Shown here in pieces: positions 43,664 through 52,502 of a stretch of 64,000 nucleotides of DNA. Position numbers and translations under genes: made by a program. The DNA is taken from positions 315,599-379,598 of the forward strand of contig DF820459.1 of NCBI GenBank assembly GCA_000739515.1. Direction: 5' to 3'. The stretch is from Candidatus Moduliflexus flocculans. Lineage in GTDB: Bacteria > Moduliflexota > Moduliflexia > Moduliflexales > Moduliflexaceae. How positions within the stretch are numbered: the stretch's first letter is position 1; each line of letters begins with the position of its first letter. The notes under the pieces are model-generated. The model had not been told where the DNA came from. It searched no databases and saw only the letters and a program-made list of their open reading frames with translations.

Positions 43664-44162
43664 CGGACAGGTGGCAGTGGCCGGAGACGGGCAGGTATCG
43701 TTCGGCGAAACTGTCATGAAGCATAACGCCAAAAAAGTGCGCCGGATGTATAACGACAAAATTATCGCCGGATTTGCGGGCGGCGCTGCCGACGCTTTCG
43801 CGCTGTTCGAACGCCTTGAAGCGAAATTGAAGGAGTTTCATGGCGACTTGACGCGGGCGGCTGTCGAATTGGCAAAAGACTGGCGCACAGATCGGATGCT
43901 GCGCCGTCTCGAAGCGATGCTGGTTGTCGTGGATCACAAACGCTCGTTTATCATTTCCGGCAATGGCGACGTGATCGAGCCGGACGACGGGATTTTAGCC
44001 ATCGGATCGGGCGGCTCGTATGCGCTTGCCGCCGCCAAAGCGATGGTGAAGCATTCGACCCTGAACGCCCGCCAGATCGCCGAAGAAGCGATGAATATCG
44101 CCTCATCCATCTGCATTTACACCAACGACCATATTATCATCGAAGAATTGGATAAAGAATAG
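43623..44162 (+). CDS. hslV: HslV, ATP-dependent protease subunit
   Basis: A 179-residue proteasome-like peptidase subunit that assembles with HslU. The start at 43623 follows AAGGAG, inside the end of xerC. The catalytic Thr is in the [10 protein letters not shown] segment after a short RIRS leader, which must be cut to expose it; classical HslV begins [32 protein letters not shown] and TGNGD-like [12 protein letters not shown] are typical. Length is normal. Confidence 0.96.
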   Translation: MRIRSTTVIAVRHNGQVAVAGDGQVSFGETVMKHNAKKVRRMYNDKIIAGFAGGAADAFALFERLEAKLKEFHGDLTRAAVELAKDWRTDRMLRRLEAMLVVVDHKRSFIISGNGDVIEPDDGILAIGSGGSYALAAAKAMVKHSTLNARQIAEEAMNIASSICIYTNDHIIIEELDKE

Positions 44163-44173
44163 GTAAGAGAATA

Positions 44174-45556
44174 ATGATTATCAAAACAGGCGAATTGCAA
44201 AAATCGGAAGAACAGCCGCAACGTAGCGAAAACACGGCGTTGACGCCGAAACAGATTGTGGCGGAATTGGATAAATACATCATCGGCCAGAAAAACGCGA
44301 AACGTTCGGTGGCGATTGCGCTGCGCAACCGCTGGCGGCGGCAGCAGCTTCCGCCTGAATTGCGGGAAGAAATCGCGCCGAAAAACATTATCATGATTGG
44401 CCCGACCGGCGTCGGCAAAACCGAAATCGCCCGGCGCATCGCGAAATTGGCGCAATCGCCGTTCCTGAAAATCGAGGCATCGAAGTTCACGGAAGTCGGC
44501 TACGTCGGGCGCGACGTGGAATCAATGGTGCGCGATTTGATGGAGTTAGGCGTCAAGATGGTGAAAGAAGAGAAAAAGGTGGAAGTCGCGGAAAAAGCGA
44601 AGGAGTTGACCGAAGACCGCCTGCTCGATCTGCTGCTGCCGCCGTCTCGCGTTCAGAAAGAGGAGGCGCAGGAAAACTCCAGCACGCGCGAAAAGCTGCG
44701 GAATTATTTGCGCGAAGGCCGTCTCGAAGAACGCGCTGTTGAAGTCGAAGTCACGGATCGCAGCAATCCGGTGATCGAAATTTTTTCAAGCTCCGGGATG
44801 CAGGAAAACATCAATATTCAGGACATGCTCCCTGGCGGCCTGTTTCCATCGAAAACCAAAAAGCGCAAAATGAAAATTTCGGAAGCGCGGCGGCTGATCG
44901 AACAGGAAGAGGCGCAAAAGCTGATTGACATGGACGAAGTCGTGGCGCACGCCATTCAGCGCGTCGAGCAGTCCGGCATCATCTTTCTCGACGAATTGGA
45001 CAAAATCGCCGGGCGCGAAGGCAAAGCCGGGCCGGATGTCTCGCGGGAAGGCGTACAGCGCGACTTGTTGCCGATTGTCGAAGGTTCGACCGTCAACACG
45101 AAATATGGCATGGTCAAAACCGATCACGTCCTGTTTATCGCGGCGGGCGCGTTCCACGTCAGCAAGCCGTCAGACTTGATCCCTGAATTGCAAGGCCGTT
45201 TTCCGATTCGCGTCGAATTGGAATCGCTGAACCGCGACGATTTCATCCGCATTTTGAAAGAGCCGCAGAACGCGCTGATCACGCAATATAAAGCGCTAAT
45301 GAAGACCGAAGGCATCGAGTTAAATTTTACCGACGACGCCATCACGGAAATCGCGTCGCTCGCCGCCACCGTGAACGAACGGACGGAGAATATTGGGGCG
45401 CGGCGGCTGCATACGGTCATGGAACGGATGCTCGACGAGCTTTCGTTCGATGCCTCGGAACTCGGCTCGCAGACCGTGACGATTGACGCCGCCTACGTGC
45501 GCGAAAAATTAGCAGGCATTTCCGAAGATCAAGACCTCAGCCGGTATATTCTTTAA
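44174..45556 (+). CDS. hslU: HslU, ATPase of the HslVU protease
   Basis: A 460-residue AAA+ unfoldase that feeds substrates to HslV. Walker [10 protein letters not shown], the pore motif GYVGRDVE, the I-domain (charged coiled region, residues about 110-235), Walker [13 protein letters not shown] and sensor motifs [25 protein letters not shown] and [14 protein letters not shown] are present. The C terminus ends DLSRYIL as in other HslU, the tail that opens HslV. It starts 11 bases after hslV. Confidence 0.97.
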   Translation: MIIKTGELQKSEEQPQRSENTALTPKQIVAELDKYIIGQKNAKRSVAIALRNRWRRQQLPPELREEIAPKNIIMIGPTGVGKTEIARRIAKLAQSPFLKIEASKFTEVGYVGRDVESMVRDLMELGVKMVKEEKKVEVAEKAKELTEDRLLDLLLPPSRVQKEEAQENSSTREKLRNYLREGRLEERAVEVEVTDRSNPVIEIFSSSGMQENINIQDMLPGGLFPSKTKKRKMKISEARRLIEQEEAQKLIDMDEVVAHAIQRVEQSGIIFLDELDKIAGREGKAGPDVSREGVQRDLLPIVEGSTVNTKYGMVKTDHVLFIAAGAFHVSKPSDLIPELQGRFPIRVELESLNRDDFIRILKEPQNALITQYKALMKTEGIELNFTDDAITEIASLAATVNERTENIGARRLHTVMERMLDELSFDASELGSQTVTIDAAYVREKLAGISEDQDLSRYIL

Positions 45557-45593
45557 ATTGGCACACTGGTTCATTAATTTTTAATAGCATTTC

Positions 45594-45652
45594 GTACCGC
45601 CGACGTCCTCGTCGGCCTTAATGGTAAGCGCCGACGAGGACGTCGGCGGTAC
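45594..45652. repeat. GTACCGCCGACGTCCTCGTC inverted repeat
   Basis: A 23-bp arm and its complement flank a short spacer between hslU and rex. A related palindrome is nested at about 53910-53970. Confidence 0.75.
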
Positions 45653-45701
45653 GGCGTACTCCTAAAAATTAGCGACTCAATATATTAGGAACGGAGACAC
45701 T

Positions 45702-46412
45702 ATGAAAACTGCTGATAATATTTCAGAATTTACGATTTACCGCCTTTCGATTTATAAGCGCTGCCTCGAACAGCTTGAGCGCGAAAACATGAAAACCGTC
45801 TCGTCCAAAGAGTTCGCCAGCCGGTTCGGTCTGAATTCTGCGCAAGTGCGCAAAGATTTGGCCTTTTTCGGCGAATTCGGCATTCGTGGCATGGGCTATC
45901 CGATTGGCACACTGAAAGAGCAGATCATGCTGATTTTAGGGCTGACCGACAGCGTAAATGGCATGAAACGATGGAAAACTGTCGTAATTGGCGCGGGACG
46001 GCTCGGCGCGGCGCTGCTTCGGTCGCAAGACTTTCTCTCCGCTGGATTTGATCTGATTGCCGCGTTCGATAAAACGCCGGAAACATCGGACTACGCTCGT
46101 CAGGCGAGTTCCGGCTTGTTCGAATCGCCTGTACCGGTCTATCCGCTGAAACAGCTTGAAGAGACGATTCAGAGCGCGTCGGCGGACATGGCGATTCTCG
46201 CCGTGCCAGTAGAAGAGGCGCAAGAAATGACGAATCGCCTTGTCAATGCGGGCATTACGGCGATTTTGAACTTCGTGCCGATTCAATTGATTGTGCCGTC
46301 CGCCGTGAAAGTGCGGACAGTGGATGTCGTGGCGGAACTGCAATGCCTCGCCTATCACCTGCATAGCGAGAAACTGCGATTGCAGGCGCAACTACCCAAA
46401 GACGCGGCATAA
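45702..46412 (+). CDS. rex: Rex, NADH/NAD+-sensing repressor
   Basis: A 236-residue Rex protein. The N-terminal winged helix (TIYRLSIYKRCLEQL, VSSKEFASRFGLNSAQVRKDLAFFGEFG) is followed by the Rossmann domain (VIGAGRLGAALL, AAFDKTPE). Rex represses fermentation and respiratory genes until NADH rises. It is preceded by a GGAACGGAG ribosome site and lies downstream of hslVU. I did not find a clear TTGTGAA-type Rex operator at its own promoter. Confidence 0.95.
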   Translation: MKTADNISEFTIYRLSIYKRCLEQLERENMKTVSSKEFASRFGLNSAQVRKDLAFFGEFGIRGMGYPIGTLKEQIMLILGLTDSVNGMKRWKTVVIGAGRLGAALLRSQDFLSAGFDLIAAFDKTPETSDYARQASSGLFESPVPVYPLKQLEETIQSASADMAILAVPVEEAQEMTNRLVNAGITAILNFVPIQLIVPSAVKVRTVDVVAELQCLAYHLHSEKLRLQAQLPKDAA

Positions 46413-46433
46413 TTTCGTTGTAATTTTCACAAG

Positions 46434-46471
46434 CCCTGACAGGGTTCGAACCCTGTCAGGGTTTTGTTTTA
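46434..46471 (+). terminator. perfect palindromic terminator after rex
   Basis: CCCTGACAGGGTTC and its exact complement form a 14-bp stem followed by TTTTGTTTT, just before the YbaK-like gene start at 46476. Confidence 0.8.
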
Positions 46472-46475
46472 GAAT

Positions 46476-46967
46476 ATGGAAATTTTTCACTTTTTTGAGA
46501 CTCATCAGATTGCTTACCAGCGTTATGATCATCCGCCAGTGTTCACCTGCGAAGAAGCCAACGCGCTTTGCCCTGAGATGCCGGCGGACGCTATCAAAAC
46601 CAAAAATCTGTTTTTGCGGGATAAACCGGGACGCCGCCATTTCCTCGTCACGGTCGGCGATGATAAATCTGTGGACATCAAAGCGCTTGCGCCGTTATTA
46701 GGCGTGTCCAACCTCAGCTTTGCCTCGGCGGATCGTTTGGAGCGTTATCTTCGCCTGGTGCCCGGATCCGTGACGCTGCTCGGTGTGGTGAATGACGCCG
46801 AACGCGAGGTCAGCGTGGTAATTGATAACGCGGTCTGGAATGCGGCGGCGGTCTGCTGCCATCCGCTGATCAATACCAGCACGGTCGTCATTCCGCAATC
46901 TGATCTGCGCCGGATTTTCGAAATCACAGGACATCAGGCGCAGGTGTTGAATGTGCCTGAAAAATAG
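46476..46967 (+). CDS. YbaK/ProX-type aminoacyl-tRNA deacylase
   Basis: A 163-residue member of the YbaK/EbsC fold, the stand-alone editing domain that hydrolyses mischarged aminoacyl-tRNA (ProXp/PrdX group by length and motifs). KTKNLFLRDKPGRRHFLVTV and GSVTLLGVVNDAEREVSVVID are characteristic. It starts right after the rex terminator, so it needs its own promoter or readthrough. Its exact tRNA substrate (Ala- or Cys-tRNA-Pro) is not determined. Confidence 0.9.
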   Translation: MEIFHFFETHQIAYQRYDHPPVFTCEEANALCPEMPADAIKTKNLFLRDKPGRRHFLVTVGDDKSVDIKALAPLLGVSNLSFASADRLERYLRLVPGSVTLLGVVNDAEREVSVVIDNAVWNAAAVCCHPLINTSTVVIPQSDLRRIFEITGHQAQVLNVPEK

Positions 46968-46974
46968 GCAAAAC

Positions 46975-47184
46975 GACAAGGATGCGTGTAAGAAAGGATG
47001 AATGTGGAAATATCTTTTTTACATTTCAACTGAATCCAAATGTTTGAATCAAGCCATGAGAGCCGTAAAGACGGATGGAGTAGAAATATCCTTTCTTACA
47101 CTCATCCCTGTAGTACATTGTTTCATTAATTTTTAGGAGTGCGAAATCTTGATTTCGCGTGTCAAATCAAGATTTGACACTCCT
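46975..47184. repeat. GTGTAAGAAAGGATG element plus AGGAGTGCGAAATC palindrome
   Basis: The gap before the IS cluster holds a ~140-bp element (46975-47114) with inverted ends ACAAGGATGCGTGTAAGAAA and a right end CTTACACTCATCCCTGTAGT. It is followed by an AGGAGTGCGAAATC...TTTGACACTCCT repeat (47135-47184). Confidence 0.7.
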
Positions 47185-47306
47185 GTGTGCTATTAAAAAT
47201 TTCTGAAACAATAGAGTTGTTGCGAAATAAATTTATTGCACAAAAATCAACCAGATAAATCACTGGCGAGTATATCACCCATGAACGCATTGATGGAGGA
47301 ATTTGC

Positions 47307-48209
47307 ATGATCAATATCGCTCGCTGTGTTCAAGATCGTCGGTTATTGAAGGCGGTCACAGGCATGACTCCTGGTGAATTTTCGGCAATCTTTCCCGCAT
47401 TCAGCGACGCCTTACACCAGCCAATCACTGAGACGCCTCGCCGTCGTCAACGAGGTGGAGGACGAAAACATACCGTAGTGACAGGACAGGAGAAATTATT
47501 TTTTATCCTCTTCTACCTCAAGTGTTATGCGACCGTTGATGTCCTGGCCTGGCTGTTTGACGTGGATCGCGCCCAAACCTATCGATGGGTGACCACGTTT
47601 CTTCCTGTGTTAGAGACGGCCTTAGGGCACAAAGTCGTCTTGCCGGAACGGAAAATTGCCACCGTTGACGAATTTCTTCAGCGATTTCCGTTGGTGAAAG
47701 AGGTCTTCGTGGATGGCACGGAACGTCCCATTCGGCGTCCAACGGGGCACGAGGCTCAGAAACCGTCCTATTCTGGCAAGAAAAAAGGGCATCGCGTCAA
47801 AAATGTGATCGTCACGACCGAAGATACGCGTGTCAGAGTGCTCAGCAAGACGTTTTCCGGGCATATTCACGATAAGACGGGGGCGAGAGATCACGGCATA
47901 TTTCCCCCCATTCCAGACGAGGTGCTGATCCATCTCGATCTTGGCTTTTTGGGGGTCCCCAAAGACCGCCCAAAAGGGACGTTCAGCCTCCCAGAGAAAA
48001 AACCGAAGGGACGCCCGTTATCGGACGACGCGAAGTGCCGTAATCGCGAGAACGCGCGTCGTCGTGTGTTGGTTGAACACGCCTTGAGTGGCGTGAAACG
48101 CTTCCGAGCACTCACGGATGTGTTGCGGAATTCGTTGGAGGCGTTTGCCGATCGGCTGATGCTGATCGCGTGTGGATTATGGAATGTACATCTCGACATG
48201 GCGAATTAA
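47307..48209 (+). CDS. IS5-family DDE transposase
   Basis: A 300-residue transposase. An N-terminal DNA-binding segment (FLILFYLKC-like FFILFYLKCYATVDVLAWLF, an HTH) precedes the DDE_Tnp_4-type domain: VFVDGTERPIRRP (first D), the KKKGHRVKN strand, HLDLGFLG (second D) and NRENARRRVLVEHALSGVKRF (catalytic E). TGGAGGAATT gives the ribosome site. The gene is complete; the IS1 insertion lies 27 bases after its stop, between the gene and the right end, so the composite may still move. Confidence 0.92.
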   Translation: MINIARCVQDRRLLKAVTGMTPGEFSAIFPAFSDALHQPITETPRRRQRGGGRKHTVVTGQEKLFFILFYLKCYATVDVLAWLFDVDRAQTYRWVTTFLPVLETALGHKVVLPERKIATVDEFLQRFPLVKEVFVDGTERPIRRPTGHEAQKPSYSGKKKGHRVKNVIVTTEDTRVRVLSKTFSGHIHDKTGARDHGIFPPIPDEVLIHLDLGFLGVPKDRPKGTFSLPEKKPKGRPLSDDAKCRNRENARRRVLVEHALSGVKRFRALTDVLRNSLEAFADRLMLIACGLWNVHLDMAN

Positions 48210-48308
48210 ATTTCAAAGAACGGGTGAAAATGCCCCGGTAGTGGCGTAAAATAAATGATGATACAAATATGCTTGACAACCATGCGCAATTGCGTTGTGT
48301 TTGACCGT

Positions 48309-48629
48309 ATGATCACGACAACAATTCAGCATCAGTGCCGCAAATGCGGCAGTCTCAATATTGTCAAAAATGGCCGAAATCGGCGGGGACGCCAACAATA
48401 CCTCTGTAAAGACTGTCGGGCTTCCGGGGTACTCACTCCGCAGCGCCGGTATACACCAGAAGACCAGGAGCAGATTCTTCGCGCCTATCAAGAACGCCCA
48501 AGTATGCGCGGGATCGAGCGGATATTCGGCGTCTCCCGTCGAACGCTCGCCCAGTGGATTAAAAAAAACTCCGCATCCTGCCGTCGTTGCCGTCCACGCT
48601 TCAACCGGCCCCCCCTGACGACACCTTAG
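48309..48629 (+). CDS. insA: IS1 InsA
   Basis: About 106 codons. A zinc ribbon (CRKCGSLNIVKNG, QQYLCKDC) and helix-turn-helix (MRGIERIFGVSRRTLAQW) match IS1 InsA. Alone it represses transposition. The run AAAAAAAAC at 48561-48569 contains the IS1 slippery heptamer; a -1 shift here fuses it to InsB' to give the active transposase. ATG 48309 is the likely start. Confidence 0.9.
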   Translation: MITTTIQHQCRKCGSLNIVKNGRNRRGRQQYLCKDCRASGVLTPQRRYTPEDQEQILRAYQERPSMRGIERIFGVSRRTLAQWIKKNSASCRRCRPRFNRPPLTTP

Positions 48630-49036
48630 AGGTGGATGAGGTCTGGTCGTTTGTCCGCAAACGGGCATGGAAACGATGGCTGTGGACGGTCTTGTGCCGT
48701 CGGACACGTCAAATCATCGCCTTTGTGATTGGCAACCACAGCGAACGGACCTGCCGTCGCCTCTGGCAGCGTATTCCGTTGGAATATCGGGGCTGTCGCA
48801 GTTTCAGCGATTTTTGGAAGACCTATGCCACCGTCTTTCCGACGACGACGCATCAGGGCGTTGGCAAAGAGACCGGGGAAACAGCACATATGGAGCGTTG
48901 GAACAACACGCTCCGCCAACGCCTGGCGCGTTATGTTCGGAAGACGTTAGCGTTTTCGAAACAGGATCGGTGGCATTATCGAGTCACCAAATGGTTTATT
49001 TTGACATACAATTTACGTCTATCATGTACTATTTAG
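48587..49036 (+). CDS. insB: IS1 InsB' (expressed by -1 frameshift)
   Basis: The DDE domain of the IS1 transposase: LEVDEVWSFV (first D), CRSFSDFWKTYATVFP (second D region) and HMERWNNTLRQRLARYVRKT (catalytic E). The frame has no own ribosome site and is read by -1 slippage from InsA at 48561-48569. Intact, so the element could be active. Confidence 0.9.
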   Translation: MPSTLQPAPPDDTLEVDEVWSFVRKRAWKRWLWTVLCRRTRQIIAFVIGNHSERTCRRLWQRIPLEYRGCRSFSDFWKTYATVFPTTTHQGVGKETGETAHMERWNNTLRQRLARYVRKTLAFSKQDRWHYRVTKWFILTYNLRLSCTI

Positions 49037-49117
49037 CCACTACCAATGCCCCTCACATAAACATGTGCTTATTTCGCAATAACTCTAATATTCGAATATT
49101 CGAAAATATGTGTTCTT

Positions 49118-49675
49118 TTGAGTATTTTTTTGTTGCTTGTAATATCTTGTGCGCGAGCGCCAATCACCACGTCGGAAGAGATTATCAAATCAATCCCTGT
49201 CCCAGAAGAAGCGCCGCGTGTTGAATTATTAGACCCTCCTCTTATGTCGCTTTACCAACCATATCCGCCATTCGATTGTCCTAAAGAATTGGGAATGTAC
49301 CCGCTCCTTTTTGATGAGGGAAAAGCGACTCTTACCCAAGAAATGATGCATACACTTCAACGTCTGGGAAAAATTTTACGAATGCCACTTTGCGATCATA
49401 TCAGAATTGAGGTGCAAGGGCATGCCGATTCAACGGGAAGTGAACGTTATAATATCGGGCTTGCGAATCGGCGGGCAAGGGCTGTAACCTACTATCTTAT
49501 TTACGATGAAGGAATTACGCCAGAACGCATTATCCGGTCTCAAAAATTAGAACAGGGGATTTGGACTGGTGAAGGATATGGAGAAAACGTTCCGATTTCG
49601 TCGAATGATACCGAGAAAGGGCGGGCATTGAATCGGCGCGTTCAGTTTATTATTTTGCCACCAAATGAACGATAA
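49118..49675 (+). CDS. OmpA-family lipoprotein
   Basis: About 185 residues. The N terminus is a lipoprotein signal (IFLLLVISC, Cys at the lipobox), then a short linker and a C-terminal OmpA domain (LLFDEGKATLTQEMM, QGHADSTGSERYNIGLANRRARAV, YGENVP, LNRRVQF) that binds peptidoglycan from the outer membrane. The start is uncertain: TTG 49118 is the first usual codon, but the frame stays open upstream into the inserted IS end, so the insertion probably removed the native start region and promoter. IS elements flank it on both sides. Confidence 0.85.
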   Translation: MSIFLLLVISCARAPITTSEEIIKSIPVPEEAPRVELLDPPLMSLYQPYPPFDCPKELGMYPLLFDEGKATLTQEMMHTLQRLGKILRMPLCDHIRIEVQGHADSTGSERYNIGLANRRARAVTYYLIYDEGITPERIIRSQKLEQGIWTGEGYGENVPISSNDTEKGRALNRRVQFIILPPNER

Positions 49676-49696
49676 TAGACCTCTTGCAAAAGTCGT

Positions 49697-50125
49697 TTAC
49701 TTGGTCGTTTTAAGTTCCATGTTGTAGATAGCGGCAATCAGATTAAAACGGAGTCCAAAACGCTTGCGCCTGTTACGATACCGTTCACTCAATATCCGAA
49801 ATATTTTGAGCTTGCGAAGAATATTCTCGATCACAATTCGTTCACGGGCTAAGCTCCGGTTGCTTTTCTGCGGCGTTTTCGTCAACGGGTGACACTTTGT
49901 TTTCTTCGTTGGCGTGTGACTGTTCATGTGGATGTCAGCGAGTCCCTGATAGCCAGCATCTGCCAACACGCGGGTTTGCGGCAATATCCCGCACCGACTT
50001 TCCTTGAATAGTTGAAAATCATGCGTGCGACCGGCGCAGAAATTCGTCGCCATGATTTTTGCTGTGACCCTGTCCGCAATCACCTGGACTTTTTGCGTGT
50101 GCCGTTTCTTTTTGCCACTGTCAGA
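49697..50125 (-). pseudogene. C-terminal half of the IS427-like transposase
   Basis: Carries the second D (LADAGYQG) and catalytic E (RERIVIENILRKLK) of an IS5-type transposase, with SNRSLARERIVIEN. Joined across the nested insertion it continues the minus-strand frame that reads VVVDATEQPVERPKK at the junction. Confidence 0.88.
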
Positions 50126-50133
50126 GCGACGTT

Positions 50134-51522
50134 CTCACTCTAACTTTTTCTGTTGGAAAATGGCCTTGTCCCCTTTGTTTCTGAGAAATTCCGTTGACTC
50201 CTTTCTCTGGAGCAGAGAAGGGAGTCGCATGAAACGCACCACCTATGCTCACGATCCGAATATGACGCTGGATGTCACGTCCTGCGCCAATAAGCGCATT
50301 ATCTTGCCCTTTGATGAAGTAACCTATTCCACCTTGCTCCAGAGCCGCCCCGCCTATAAAGCGTTCCTGGCCGCCCAGATCCAAGCTCATCCCGAACTTT
50401 TTCCGCCAACGATTCAGGATGGCTGGACGTTGCATGGACTGACCGATACCTCGACCAAACAAGGGATCCGCTTGCGCCGGATTCAGACCACGGCAGATGG
50501 CGAAGTCTGGCAGATTCATTCCTCGTTTCTGATGCCCTACATGACGTGTGACACGGCAACAGCAGAACAGATTCTCTTTCTCGCGAAATGGGCGCCGGAC
50601 TGGGCGTTGGCCAGGGTCTTCAAGAAAGATGTCATGACGATCTACCGCTTGCGCACGTCCCTGGGACGCTACAATCTGGTCGGAACGACCGTCAAAACCC
50701 CAGCCGCCTTGCCGACCGATGTCGTCGCCGATGAGAAGCACAGTACGCTGGCCGGAGAACGGGTATATATCGCCACGACCGCCGGGAACAACTGTTTTCT
50801 GGGGGCGTCGATCAGTTCCGAGGCCGGAGACGAGGCGTTGACGACGGCCTATCGCCAATTTCAGCACGAAGCGCAGCAGGTGCAGCTTGCCTATCAGCCC
50901 ACGACGGTCAATACCGATGGCTGGTCGGCCACGCGAAATGCCTGGAAGACGCTCTTTCCCCAGGTCTGCGTCATACAGTGTTTTCTCCATGCCGTTTTGG
51001 GGCTGAAACAGGTGGCGACCAACGCGAGCCACGCCCTGTATCAGCAGATCGTCGACGTGACCTGGCACGTCTATCACGCGACGACCAAACGGAGTTTTGC
51101 CCAACGCGTGCGCCGCCTCCGAGAATGGGGCGAGACCCTGGCGGACAGCCCCCTGAAAGGCAAATTGTTGAAACTCTGTGGCAAATCCCCGGCATTTGCG
51201 TCCGCCTATGACCATCCGACGAGCTTGCGAACGAGTAACATGATTGACCGGTTGATGCAGGGCATGGAGAAGTACCTCTTTGCCAAATCCTATTTTCATG
51301 GAACACTCATTTCGGCAGAGCGGGGTATTCGGGCCTATTGTCTCCTGACCAATTTCCGCCCGCCCGCCTACAATCCTATTGCTCACATGACGTGTCGAGA
51401 CAAACTCTCGCCCTTTGAACAACTGAATGGGTTCAGCTATCATGAAAATTGGTTACATAATCTCCTGATTGCGACATCCTGCCAGGAGATCTACCGATTT
51501 CAACAGAAAAAGTTAGAGTGAG
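50134..51522 (+). mobile_element. IS256/MULE-like insertion sequence (1389 bp), nested
   Basis: 22-bp inverted ends beginning CTCACTCTAACTTTTTCTGT, with an 8-bp GCGACGTT duplication (50126-50133, 51523-51530). Family assignment rests on the transposase and the 8-bp duplication. It interrupts the IS427-like transposase and so is younger. Confidence 0.88.
50229..51521 (+). CDS. MULE/IS256-like transposase
   Basis: A 430-residue transposase starting at ATG 50229 after GGGAG. It has a catalytic-core pattern VVADEKHSTL (first D), VNTDGWSATRNAWKTLFP (second D), VIQCFLHAVLGLK (Q-C-x-x-H of MULE/IS256 type) and an E in the C-terminal helix region. The family is close to MULE-like enzymes but could be a separate, less common group. 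The stop codon lies inside the right inverted end. Confidence 0.78.
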   Translation: MKRTTYAHDPNMTLDVTSCANKRIILPFDEVTYSTLLQSRPAYKAFLAAQIQAHPELFPPTIQDGWTLHGLTDTSTKQGIRLRRIQTTADGEVWQIHSSFLMPYMTCDTATAEQILFLAKWAPDWALARVFKKDVMTIYRLRTSLGRYNLVGTTVKTPAALPTDVVADEKHSTLAGERVYIATTAGNNCFLGASISSEAGDEALTTAYRQFQHEAQQVQLAYQPTTVNTDGWSATRNAWKTLFPQVCVIQCFLHAVLGLKQVATNASHALYQQIVDVTWHVYHATTKRSFAQRVRRLREWGETLADSPLKGKLLKLCGKSPAFASAYDHPTSLRTSNMIDRLMQGMEKYLFAKSYFHGTLISAERGIRAYCLLTNFRPPAYNPIAHMTCRDKLSPFEQLNGFSYHENWLHNLLIATSCQEIYRFQQKKLE

Positions 51523-51530
51523 GCGACGTT

Positions 51531-51918
51531 GTCTTTTTTTGGGCGTTCAACTGGCTGCTCTGTCGCATCCACCACCACCAACCACTTCAAGGGCGCTCGT
51601 CTTTGAGTGGAGGGTTTTCTTCCCAGGGAGGTGAAATTGTTGGGACGCGATCAACGCCTTCTCAACCTTCTGGATCGTGCGACAGACGGTGGCTTCACTC
51701 ACACTATAGGCCACACCAATATGAAACGCTGTCCGGTATTCGCGCCAGTACATCAACGTGAGCAGAAGCTGATCTGCCCGACTCAATTTGGGCGGCCGGC
51801 CAAAAGCCCCCAATCCTTCTTCAATGACAGTCAACATCTTATTGAAGGTTGCGCGCTGAACTCCAGTTGCCCGTTTGAAGTCTTCATTATGAAAGTTTTG
51901 TATCATTTTATATCGCAT
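51531..51918 (-). pseudogene. N-terminal half of the IS427-like transposase
   Basis: Contains the DUF4096-like HTH region (ATFNKMLTVIEEGL, QLLLTLMYWREYRTAFHIGVAYSVSEATVCRTIQKVEKAL). The frame shifts within the GTGGTTGGTGGTGGTGG stretch: one frame reads LEVV then poly-Gly, the other VVVDATEQ. Members of the IS427 group often use a programmed shift, so this may be native or a mutation. Confidence 0.85.
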
Positions 51919-51969
51919 CTGCCTATTATCATGCCCATTTATGACTTATGCAAGAGGTCTAACAAAAAG

Positions 51970-51994
51970 GGCGTTCTTTCGAACGCCTTTTTTT
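51970..51994. terminator. GGCGTTC/GAACGCC bidirectional terminator
   Basis: GGCGTTCtttcGAACGCC with AAAAA before and TTTTTTT after, between the IS end and the glnQ remnant. Confidence 0.8.
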
Positions 51995-52330
51995 CTAATG
52001 CAAAATCTGGCTGAGGAAGAGCTTCGTGCGCTCGTTTTGAGGGGTTGCGAAAAATTCCTCCGGCGTGTTTTTTTCCACGATTTCGCCGACATCCATGAAC
52101 ATTACGCGATCAGCGATGCGCCGGGCAAAGCCCATTTTATGCGCCACGACAAGCATCGTCATCCTATCTTCGGTTAAATCCACCATGACATCCAGCACTT
52201 CTTTCACCATTTCCGGGTTAAGCGCGGAAGTTGGCTCATCGAAGAGCATGATATTCGGTTTCATGCCCAAACTGGGGGCAATCGCGGCGCGTTGCTTGAA
52301 AAATACCTGCGTGTCGAATCGCGCCGCCAT
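51995..52330 (-). pseudogene. remnant of a polar amino-acid ABC ATPase (GlnQ type)
   Basis: A 111-residue tail with Walker B IMLFDEPTSALNPE, a D-loop and VVAHKMGFARRIADRVMFMDVGEIVE. The signature LSGGQQQR is degraded to TQVFFKQRAAIAP and the Walker A half is missing upstream. It is therefore dead. It lies next to the IS cluster and a palindromic element (about 52363), which suggests loss by rearrangement. Confidence 0.82.
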
Positions 52331-52362
52331 CGAGGATCGGCTGCTGCGTGCGCCGGTGGAAC

Positions 52363-52390
52363 TACAAGGATGAGTGTAAGAAAGGATGCA
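52363..52390. repeat. ACTACAAGGATGAGTGTAAG repeat arm
   Basis: A left arm of the GTGTAAGAAAGGAT family at the broken end of the glnQ remnant; the right arm is weak (GTTGTAGAAATATG near 52450). Confidence 0.5.
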
Positions 52391-52502
52391 GGCGGAAATA
52401 TTCTTTGAAAAAGATTGACAGCCAGCATCATATCATCGAATATACATCAGTTGTAGAAATATGCGGCAACAATGGCAATAACCAGAGAGAAGCGAGGAGA
52501 GT

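Larger units (their letters stand above)
48237..49044 (+). mobile_element. IS1-family insertion sequence (808 bp), nested
   Basis: Ends GGTAGTGGC and its complement, with an 8-bp AATGCCCC duplication (48229-48236, 49045-49052). Both typical frames are present. It sits inside the ISL2-like element and so is younger than it. Confidence 0.93.
47213..49086 (+). mobile_element. IS5-family (ISL2-like) insertion sequence, interrupted by IS1
   Basis: Inverted ends AGAGTTGTTGCGAAATAA at the left and the same with one mismatch at the right. A 3-bp AAT duplication flanks it (47210-47212, 49087-49089), consistent with ISL2-type ANT targets. Without the nested IS1 it would be 1058 bp. Its transposase frame is intact. 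Confidence 0.9.
49678..51959 (-). mobile_element. IS5-family (IS427-like) insertion sequence, interrupted
   Basis: Ends GACCTCTTGCAAAAGTC and a near-identical complement, flanked by TA (49676-49677, 51960-51961), as in IS427-type elements. The transposase is on the minus strand. Removing the nested element gives a normal 885-bp IS. It separates the OmpA lipoprotein from a glnQ remnant. Confidence 0.88.

Noticed and set aside
50121-51443. 440-codon frame antisense to the nested transposase
   Set aside because: The plus strand encodes a recognisable transposase within matching inverted ends; the antisense frame has no motif.
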